A DNA stretch of 10,100 nucleotides from an uncultured bacterium. GTDB lineage: Bacteria; Patescibacteriota; Minisyncoccia; Phycocordibacterales; CAIZIN01. The notes under the pieces are model-generated. The model saw nothing but the letters and a program-made list of their open reading frames with translations. It did no database searches and was not told the DNA's origin. A program made the position numbers and the translations under genes. The stretch spans positions 1-10,100 of the forward strand of contig CAIZIN010000019.1 of assembly GCA_903933085.1 (NCBI GenBank). Direction: 5' to 3'. Positions within the stretch are counted from its first letter, which is position 1. Each line of letters begins with the position of its first letter. Positions 5,338 through 10,100 of the stretch are shown piece by piece.

Positions 5338-6414
5338 TTAATAATTTCTCTTCCTAAGTGATTTTTTTGCAGTTTTTATGAATTTACCAAACTTTTGTTC
5401 TTTTTCCTTTTTTTCAAATTCAGACATATTATTGTACTCAGCTTCCTTTTTCAAATTTATATAATTTGAATATTTATCCATATCTAACTCGCCAGATTTC
5501 AACGTTAACAATACTTCACAATCAGGTTCGTGCACGTGGGTGCAATCTACATACCTACATTTTTTGGCTATTTCAATTATTTCATCAAAAACACCACCAA
5601 TCGAAGAATGTATGTCTACCACACCCACTTCTCGTATTCCTGGGTTATCTATTACAATACCTCCGTTTTCCAGGAAATACATTTCTCTACTTGTGGTGAT
5701 GTGTTTTCCTCTATGGTTATGAATACCAACATCACCAGTTTTAATAACACTTTTATTAAGTAATTTATTAATCAAAGAGGATTTCCCAACCCCTGATGAA
5801 CCTAGAAAGCAGTATGTGTTTTTGCTAGTGATGTGTTTTTCTAAATCGTCTAAACCATTCTCGTTTATAGTACTTGTTGTAATAATATCTATATCTTTAA
5901 ATCTCTTCTTGATTTCAGCTAGTTTTAATTCTAATTCATTTTTTGATATTAAATCTATTTTATTTAATATGACTACCGGTTTTACTCCACCGTTATTCGC
6001 AATAGAAAAATATCTTTCGAAACGATTTAGGTTGTAGTCTCTGCCGATTGATTCAACAATAAATGCAACATCAACATTCGTTGCAATGATTTGGATATGA
6101 CCTCTATCGATTGATTTTCTTTGTACAATTGTTTTTCTGGGTAGTATTTTATAAATTATTGCTTGATCTTTATTTAATTCGGTAATTGCAACCCAGTCGC
6201 CCACGGCAGGAAAATTCTCTCTTGATATACGGCCAAGCATTTGCTTCCCTGTTACTCTTGCTGAATATTCTCCGTTTAAGTTTTTTACTTTATAAACTCC
6301 TCTGTGTTCAGCGATAACTCGGACTACGGAATATTTTTCTAATTCTAATTGACTACGATTATGTTCAAAAAAATAATCATAACCTAAATCTTCATTTGTT
6401 AATTCTTTCTGCAT
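5338..6414 (-). CDS. rsgA: Small-ribosomal-subunit-dependent GTPase RsgA
   Basis: RsgA (YjeQ/YloQ) binds the 30S subunit late in assembly and hydrolyses GTP to release assembly factors. All domains are present in 358 aa. An OB-fold N-terminus (about 28-105) is followed by a circularly permuted GTPase, with the G4 motif NKID (151-154) before G1 GSSGVGKSS (205-213), G2 'RGKHITT' (235-241) and G3 DNPG (256-259). The zinc motif C-x4-C-x-H-x5-C uses C286, C291, H293 and C299. The basic tail 'KFGKFIKTAKKSLRKRN' is typical. It is monocistronic: TG-A-TAAACT at 6421-6429 ends six bases before the ATG, so the mRNA should be leaderless. No obvious terminator follows apart from the region shared with the convergent CrtI-like gene. 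Confidence 0.96.
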   Translation of the reverse strand: MQKELTNEDLGYDYFFEHNRSQLELEKYSVVRVIAEHRGVYKVKNLNGEYSARVTGKQMLGRISRENFPAVGDWVAITELNKDQAIIYKILPRKTIVQRKSIDRGHIQIIATNVDVAFIVESIGRDYNLNRFERYFSIANNGGVKPVVILNKIDLISKNELELKLAEIKKRFKDIDIITTSTINENGLDDLEKHITSKNTYCFLGSSGVGKSSLINKLLNKSVIKTGDVGIHNHRGKHITTSREMYFLENGGIVIDNPGIREVGVVDIHSSIGGVFDEIIEIAKKCRYVDCTHVHEPDCEVLLTLKSGELDMDKYSNYINLKKEAEYNNMSEFEKKEKEQKFGKFIKTAKKSLRKRNY

Positions 6415-6420
6415 GCCTAC

Positions 6421-6429
6421 AGTTTATCA
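6421..6429 (-). promoter_or_regulatory. Extended -10 promoter of rsgA
   Basis: TG-A-TAAACT on the minus strand ends six bases before the ATG at 6414. The same nine bases at the same spacing precede the 8576-9223 gene, so a leaderless start is likely. Confidence 0.6.
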
Positions 6430-6472
6430 AAGATAAGAGGTGAGAGACAGGGGGGGGCGATGAGTAGGTAAG

Positions 6473-6487
6473 GGAGGTTTGACCTCC
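6473..6487. repeat. GGAGGT/ACCTCC hairpin beside a G-run
   Basis: A perfect 6-bp stem with a TTG loop lies in the 98-bp spacer between the kinase stop codon and the rsgA promoter. An eight-G run is at 6450-6457. No T-run follows on the minus strand, so termination of the kinase transcript here is possible but unproven. On the minus strand the hairpin arm contains AGGAGGT, but no start codon is placed to use it. Confidence 0.35.
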
Positions 6488-6512
6488 TTATGTAGTCCTC
6501 TGCGGAGATAAT

Positions 6513-7490
6513 TTATAACCGTTTTAGAAAAATGTGATATTTTTCAGCGACCTTAAGTCGCGAAGGATCTTTTTCAGAAAGCATATATTGATAAGGACAA
6601 GTAATTAGTTCACAATAAAGAACGAGTGATCTATCGAATTCTCTCGGTAATTTATCTCCCGTGGATTCCTCGTAGCCTTTTAAAGTTTGTTCAAAGTATT
6701 CTTCACCTAAAAAAGCATAGATATCTGTAGCAACTCTATATATATTTAAAAATTTATATCCATACAACCAAGCTTCTTTTGGAGCGTAGGTATCTATGGG
6801 TAGTAAATTACCGTTAGTAAAAACAACATTATCTGCATGTATGTCTAAGCATGGACCAATAAGCCCTGTCGATTTTTCAAATTTAATTTTGTTTAATTCT
6901 ACAAATTGAGAGAAAGTATTTAGATATGTTTGAGCTTCATCTTTAGAGATATATTTTTCAACCCCAGCTAACCATGACACTAGGTCGTTTGAGCGTTGGA
7001 CAAAATCCTCATACAAATCACGTACAGGCTCTTCCTGTGGCAAACCCTTAGATCTTTCGCCTAGCTGTTTTCCGATTTGAAAACAATCACTTAAAGAAAG
7101 TTTGTTTTCATTTAATAGATTAAAAAGACCGTTATTCATATCGATTTTATTCATTACAATCACAAGGTCATCAGCAGAATCATTTGCGTCTCCAAAAATA
7201 AGCTTATCATCTCTTAGGGTTATTCCCTTTAATTCAAGATATACTTCCGGGCTAAGGCGATGGTTCCAAATAAAGTCCTTTCGTGTAAACGAAAATCTAC
7301 TTTCCTTTTTTGATAGATCATTAAAATTTTCATTGAAAAAAAAGTTGTCACCTTTATACACTTTCCATACTTTTGTTTTATCAACAAAAACATGGGAAAT
7401 GGTTGTTGTTATATGTTGTGGTGCTGAGGTTTCGGCACCAGCAAAATTTCCGTTTTTAAACTTTTCAATTATTTTTTCGTTTGTAATCAT
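6513..7490 (-). CDS. COG2187-like kinase (aminoglycoside-phosphotransferase fold)
   Basis: This 325-aa protein has the layout of the COG2187 kinases. 'TTISHVFVDKTKVWKVYKGDNFFFNENF' near the N-terminus contains the likely ATP-binding Lys (K43). 'RKDFIWNHRLSPEVYLELKGIT' (70-91) corresponds to the family's 'N-R-R-L-A-P-x-L-Y' segment. The catalytic loop is 'CLDIHADNVVF' (214-224; D216 as base, N221 for metal), followed by metal-binding D233 in 'LPIDTYAP'. The canonical HGD of this superfamily is CLD here. The family probably phosphorylates a small molecule; no substrate is established, and drug resistance should not be assumed. Its ATG is two bases after the stop of the histidine phosphatase, with no Shine-Dalgarno, so the genes form an operon and are probably translationally coupled. 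Confidence 0.78.
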   Translation of the reverse strand: MITNEKIIEKFKNGNFAGAETSAPQHITTTISHVFVDKTKVWKVYKGDNFFFNENFNDLSKKESRFSFTRKDFIWNHRLSPEVYLELKGITLRDDKLIFGDANDSADDLVIVMNKIDMNNGLFNLLNENKLSLSDCFQIGKQLGERSKGLPQEEPVRDLYEDFVQRSNDLVSWLAGVEKYISKDEAQTYLNTFSQFVELNKIKFEKSTGLIGPCLDIHADNVVFTNGNLLPIDTYAPKEAWLYGYKFLNIYRVATDIYAFLGEEYFEQTLKGYEESTGDKLPREFDRSLVLYCELITCPYQYMLSEKDPSRLKVAEKYHIFLKRL

Positions 7491-7492
7491 AT

Positions 7493-8233
7493 TTATATTT
7501 CTTTAATTAATCTATTTTTTCGATCAAACAATACATATTTGGTTTTGCTACCGTATGTTACTTTTAGTCTAATATTTTCATTTGAGTCTGTGTCACCATA
7601 AGCTTCGATATAAACAGATTCCCCAAAAGAAGGTGCGTGATATCTGCCAATATTTTCTATGCCAAATACATCATCGATAATATGAGTAATTAGCTCAAAA
7701 TGAGAAACTGAAATTACGTGAGGTTTCTTATCTTCAGAGGGATGCTTTTCAAACCACCGAACAAGATATTCAAAAGCTCTATACAGACGTTCTTTTTTAT
7801 GAGATTGCGGTTCGATAATGTCTGGTCTCTCATCAAATATCGGATTCTTGTAATGATCTTCTGAAATTTTTTCCATATCAAAATCTAGTTCTTTAAAACG
7901 AGCGTTTAATGTCGCTGTATCGTACATGTCACTTTTACGTAATTGATTGATTGATCTTTTCGGTAGATCTTCCAGTTCTGCTCCCTGTGCGATAAAATCA
8001 AGAGTCCCTTTTGCTCTTTTGGTTGGTGAGTGAACAAGGTGAATTTCATCATTGTCACTTATTATTCCGTCCTCCCTAAAATGCTTCCCAGAAGCTATAC
8101 TACCTTCAACTCCTTCAGGAGTAAGGTCGTGGCCTTCATCTTTATAAAAAGGCTTCTCATGCCTCATTAGTGTTAATTTAAAAAGTAGTTTAGGGTTAGG
8201 CTCTTTTGATTCTAGGGAGTGGTTATTTTCCAT
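7493..8233 (-). CDS. Histidine phosphatase superfamily protein
   Basis: The 246-aa protein shows the catalytic signature of the phosphoglycerate-mutase-like phosphatases. 'LTLMRHEKP' carries the phospho-accepting H25 and R24, with Glu in place of the usual Gly after His. 'HSPTKRAKGTLDF' (68-80) supplies R73, and 'HVISVSHFELITHI' (172-185) the second catalytic H178. The stretch between about 95 and 165 is longer than in minimal family members and may hold substrate contacts. There is no signal peptide, so it is cytosolic. It is the first gene of a two-gene operon with the COG2187-like kinase. A phosphatase next to a kinase suggests that they act on the same or linked phosphorylated compounds (inference). 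TG-T-TATAAT at 8242-8250 ends eight bases before the ATG. Confidence 0.85.
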   Translation of the reverse strand: MENNHSLESKEPNPKLLFKLTLMRHEKPFYKDEGHDLTPEGVEGSIASGKHFREDGIISDNDEIHLVHSPTKRAKGTLDFIAQGAELEDLPKRSINQLRKSDMYDTATLNARFKELDFDMEKISEDHYKNPIFDERPDIIEPQSHKKERLYRAFEYLVRWFEKHPSEDKKPHVISVSHFELITHIIDDVFGIENIGRYHAPSFGESVYIEAYGDTDSNENIRLKVTYGSKTKYVLFDRKNRLIKEI

Positions 8234-8241
8234 ATTATCGA

Positions 8242-8250
8242 ATTATAACA
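8242..8250 (-). promoter_or_regulatory. Extended -10 promoter of the phosphatase-kinase operon
   Basis: A perfect TG-T-TATAAT on the minus strand, eight bases before the ATG at 8233, predicts a start two bases upstream of the ATG or less. No second promoter is evident before the kinase gene. Confidence 0.7.
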
Positions 8251-8269
8251 GAAAGTGAGGAAAAGAGGA

Positions 8270-8298
8270 GATTACCGAGAGCTTGTCTCTGGTTACTT
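8270..8298. repeat. Diverged 28-bp repeat, copy 1 (copy 2 at 9951-9978)
   Basis: Both copies read TTACCGAGAGC, five variable bases, TCTGGT, then ACTT, and each can fold into a small stem (ACC-AGA/TCT-GGT with a bulged G). About 23 of 28 positions match by eye, with one gap. This copy lies in the spacer between the 8303-8551 gene and the phosphatase promoter; the other is the coding 3' end of the right-edge gene. It may be a shared remnant or a coincidence. Confidence 0.3.
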
Positions 8299-8302
8299 AC
8301 AT

Positions 8303-8551
8303 TTATTTTATGTCACGTTTTCCACCCCATTGCCAACGAGGCTTTTCGCCTTTTTTATAGGAAACATATATTAACAAGCTGGTGATAAAGAATATTCCAA
8401 TTAGACCTAAAATCCAGTTATGCTCCATGGTCAAAGTTAAAGGAATAAAAAGAATGAGCCATAAAAATATAACAAGCCATCCTTCCCACGTTGCCGGGGT
8501 CCATCCATATCCATATGTTTTATTTACGAACCAAATTTTATTTTTCTTCAT
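8303..8551 (-). CDS. Small two-helix membrane protein
   Basis: This 82-aa protein has two hydrophobic helices, about residues 24-41 and 46-63, joined by a short 'TMEHN' turn. The basic head contains 'YGYGWTPATWEGWLV' (13-27) and the tail is basic and Trp-rich ('KKGEKPRWQWGGKRDIK'). By the positive-inside rule both ends should face the cytoplasm. The aromatic GWxPATWEGW head recurs, as I recall, in other small uncharacterised bacterial membrane proteins, but I know no function. Its promoter TG-T-TATACT (8558-8566) ends six bases before the ATG and lies in the 24-bp gap after the upstream gene, so it has its own leaderless transcript. Confidence 0.75.
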   Translation of the reverse strand: MKKNKIWFVNKTYGYGWTPATWEGWLVIFLWLILFIPLTLTMEHNWILGLIGIFFITSLLIYVSYKKGEKPRWQWGGKRDIK

Positions 8552-8557
8552 TTATTA

Positions 8558-8566
8558 AGTATAACA
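8558..8566 (-). promoter_or_regulatory. Extended -10 promoter of the small membrane protein
   Basis: TG-T-TATACT on the minus strand ends six bases before the ATG at 8551. The -35 region would fall within the last codons of the 8576-9223 gene. Confidence 0.6.
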
Positions 8567-8575
8567 CTATAATTA

Positions 8576-9223
8576 TTATGATTTTTTGTTCATAACTTCT
8601 GCATATATTTTAGGGGAATATTCCTTTATTCCATCTATAATTTGTTCTACAAATTCAACTTCCTTTTGCCAATTATCTTTTGAATATCTAAAAAAAGTGA
8701 AGGCTTTTTCTTCATCAGTAAGGAGGTCTTCATTCCAAAGTAAGAGCTCGTCGTTGTTGGTGTTTATAGATTTATTAAAAGCTTCAATGGCGGTATCAGG
8801 AAACTCCATTGCTTTTCCATATTTAGTATGATAATCGTCTGCTGGATAAGATTCTATGGCTTCGACTGCTTCCGTAATAGCATCTGGGGTTGCTCCGATC
8901 ACATAACATCCAAATGTTCCTTCTCTTCGTTTGTTCCACTCGATTTCATTTTTTTCGGATTCAGGATTACGAGAAAAATAGACTCCTAAGTCAGAGAGTA
9001 TTTGTTCTACACGATCTGGACTAATTTGATCAAATAGGATAGTAAAATCCGCTGCCTGTTTTATGTTTAATGCTACTGACAAGATGACCACTTTTGATTG
9101 TGGACCTAAAACAGATAGGTTTTCCAAGTCTGTAATTGCATTTTTAAATTTTTCTGAATTTCTGTAGGAAACCCAGTTTTCTTGTTTATTATTCGGATAA
9201 GAAAAAATTGGCTCTTTATTCAT
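8576..9223 (-). CDS. Hypothetical 215-aa protein
   Basis: I do not recognise this family. The protein is soluble and acidic, without signal peptide or membrane segment. A middle segment, 'EGTFGCYVIGATPDAITEAVEA' (positions about 101-122), looks like a beta strand and helix core with the only Cys. Before it is a helical stretch 'FDQISPDRVEQILSDLGVYF', and the end is rich in Glu, Lys and aromatic residues ('KAFTFFRYSKDNWQKEVEFV'). Some of the body looks like a helical domain for protein-protein contact, but this is only an impression. TG-A-TAAACT at 9230-9238 ends six bases before the ATG, so it is probably leaderless. The next gene, the small membrane protein, follows after 24 bp and has its own promoter. 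Confidence 0.75.
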   Translation of the reverse strand: MNKEPIFSYPNNKQENWVSYRNSEKFKNAITDLENLSVLGPQSKVVILSVALNIKQAADFTILFDQISPDRVEQILSDLGVYFSRNPESEKNEIEWNKRREGTFGCYVIGATPDAITEAVEAIESYPADDYHTKYGKAMEFPDTAIEAFNKSINTNNDELLLWNEDLLTDEEKAFTFFRYSKDNWQKEVEFVEQIIDGIKEYSPKIYAEVMNKKS

Positions 9224-9229
9224 TTATGT

Positions 9230-9238
9230 AGTTTATCA
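9230..9238 (-). promoter_or_regulatory. Extended -10 promoter of the 215-aa protein gene
   Basis: TG-A-TAAACT on the minus strand, six bases before the ATG at 9223, matches the rsgA promoter in sequence and spacing. Confidence 0.6.
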
Positions 9239-9316
9239 TCTTTCGGAATTTCGACTAGTTATTTATTGAGAACAGGGCTTCGGTTACCCTTTGTGGTATT
9301 GGCTTGCATCTGTAAA

Positions 9317-9856
9317 CTATTTTTGTCCTACAAGCATCATTTCTGATATTTCTAAAATATTCCCTTTTGAGTCTTTGAATCTTTTATCAAAAGTTTTCTT
9401 TCCCGTTTCAAGAAAACCTAGTTTTTTGTAAAAGTTAATAGCTTTTGAATTTAGCGAAAATACATCAAGAAATGTATGATTGTTGTGATTTAGTAATCCA
9501 TAAGCCGTGTCGTATAATTTCTTGCCCAAGCCAAATCCTTGAAATTCTGGCGAGATATATACTGCTTCGATTTTGTTTATATTTTTCTGTTTTTCTGCAA
9601 GGCAACATCCTATAATTTTATTCTCTTCATCTTTTGCAACAAACATGATATCGTCTTCAGTAAAAGTTGGAATAAGTTTTCTAAGTCTTTCTGCACCTTC
9701 TTTAATTTTCTCAATAGGGAAATGATTGCTGATTTCTTCCGGAGACCATCCGCACAGAGCATACATTCCTTTGGATGACTCTGCTGTTAAAATTTGAATA
9801 CCTTCAGCATCGTCGGGAATAGCTTTTGAGATTTTGATATTGTCTATGTTTTTCAT
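9317..9856 (-). CDS. GNAT-family N-acetyltransferase
   Basis: From the ATG at 9856 the protein has 179 residues and the full GNAT fold. 'IKISKAIPDDAEGIQILT' is the usual beta1-alpha1 opening. 'DIMFVAKDEENKIIGCCLAE' forms beta2-beta3. 'KIEAVYISPEFQGFGLGKKLYDTA' is motif A with the acetyl-CoA pyrophosphate loop Q-G-F-G-L-G (106-111). 'LDVFSLNSKAINFYKKLGF' is the motif B end (about 130-148). It transfers acetyl from acetyl-CoA to an unidentified amine; the acceptor cannot be read from sequence. The frame stays open to a TTG at 9901, which would add 15 residues (starting MEINKFLRKV); the family fold begins after the ATG, so I prefer that start. No clear promoter or Shine-Dalgarno is seen, and the upstream gene ends 89 bp away, so cotranscription with it is possible. 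Confidence 0.88.
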   Translation of the reverse strand: MKNIDNIKISKAIPDDAEGIQILTAESSKGMYALCGWSPEEISNHFPIEKIKEGAERLRKLIPTFTEDDIMFVAKDEENKIIGCCLAEKQKNINKIEAVYISPEFQGFGLGKKLYDTAYGLLNHNNHTFLDVFSLNSKAINFYKKLGFLETGKKTFDKRFKDSKGNILEISEMMLVGQK

Positions 9857-9945
9857 TGTATGATAAGTAGAAACTTTTCGTAAGAATTTATTAATTTCCA
9901 ATATAGTTCTTTTTTGTTCAGGATTTGAGACAGTATTAAGTACAG

Positions 9946-10100
9946 TTAAAGTTTACCGAGAGCCGGGATCTGGTACTTTATTTTTTGCTGCGAGACTTGG
10001 ACTCGGTCACGAGTTACTAAGTATAATTTTTCGCTTTGCTCAAATTCTACTAAGTACTCTCGATCACAAATATTTTTCTGGTGAAAAATTTTCTGACCAC
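9946..10100 (-). CDS. C-terminus of unknown protein, cut by right edge
   Basis: One minus-strand frame is open from the right edge to a TAA at 9946-9948, giving 50 residues. It contains 'CDREYLVEFEQSEKLYLVTR', 'DRVQVSQQKIKYQIPALGKL' and the stop, in normal protein-like composition with alternating hydrophobic residues suggesting beta strands. The other two minus-strand frames stop early. I cannot name a family. The nine-base direct repeat at 10015-10023 and 10048-10056 encodes Tyr-Leu-Val twice and is explained by coding. The gene is upstream of, and on the same strand as, the acetyltransferase. Confidence 0.6.
   Translation of the reverse strand, partial: GQKIFHQKNICDREYLVEFEQSEKLYLVTRDRVQVSQQKIKYQIPALGKL

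Noticed and set aside
6513..7490. Aminoglycoside resistance gene
   Set aside because: Only the general kinase fold and catalytic loop match; the layout fits COG2187 kinases of unknown substrate, not characterised resistance enzymes.
9857..9901. TTG start at 9901 for the acetyltransferase
   Set aside because: The GNAT fold begins after the ATG at 9856, and neither a promoter nor a ribosome site supports the TTG. It is kept only as an alternative.
10015..10056. Direct repeat TACTAAGTA twice, 33 bases apart
   Set aside because: Both copies encode Tyr-Leu-Val in the open minus-strand frame of the right-edge gene; coding explains them without a repeat array.
1..10100. CRISPR array, rRNA, tRNA or transposase gene
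   Set aside because: No regularly spaced repeats, rRNA-like blocks, cloverleaf or transposase motifs were seen on either strand.

Overview
The window is AT-rich bacterial DNA, roughly two thirds A+T by eye. Genes are short and tightly packed, mostly on the minus strand, and many are small or unrecognised. In-frame TGA is not read through, and TAA, TAG and TGA all serve as stops, so the standard bacterial code fits. The gene content (RsgA, a membrane-anchored cyclophilin, a truncated YjdM/PhnA domain, a lone CrtI-like oxidoreductase and many orphan small proteins), very short transcription units and near-absence of Shine-Dalgarno sequences suggest a Patescibacteria/CPR (Parcubacteria-like) genome. 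That placement is inference; no rRNA or marker set is present to prove it.

Layout. Positions 1-54 hold the start of a minus-strand gene that runs off the left edge. Positions 121-230 carry three consecutive hairpins that look like a small mobile or REP-like element. Next on the minus strand come a 50-codon ORF and an overlapping FlaR/adenylate-kinase-like P-loop kinase (834-986, 319-837). On the plus strand are an unrecognised 221-aa protein with a structured leader and a good terminator (1168-1833), then a YjdM/PhnA C-terminal domain protein (1923-2159). A 20-bp perfect hairpin terminator (2170-2213) separates this from a convergent cyclophilin (2229-2915, minus). A METTL7-like methyltransferase (3072-3683, minus) and a CrtI-like FAD oxidoreductase (3793-5280, plus) are divergent around a shared 109-bp promoter region. 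RsgA (5338-6414), a COG2187-like kinase with a histidine phosphatase (6513-7490 and 7493-8233, two bases apart), a two-helix membrane protein (8303-8551), an orphan 215-aa protein (8576-9223), a GNAT acetyltransferase (9317-9856) and the C-terminus of an unknown protein (9946 to the right edge) follow, all on the minus strand.

The strongest cross-cutting signal is promoter architecture. At eight gene starts a -10 hexamer, usually with the extended TG (TGNTAWAMT-like), ends only 6-8 bases before the start codon. These transcripts should start at or within about two bases of the ATG and be leaderless. The exceptions are internal operon genes, the CrtI-like gene (12 bases and an AAGG) and the 1168-1833 gene, which has a leader of about 100 bases. 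The GNAT gene has no clear promoter, and the left-edge gene has only a weak candidate with a 7-base gap.

No single large pathway cluster is visible. The best candidates for undescribed functional units are the kinase/phosphatase pair, the divergent oxidoreductase/methyltransferase pair without carotenoid-synthesis partners, and the 50-aa ORF coupled to the P-loop kinase.
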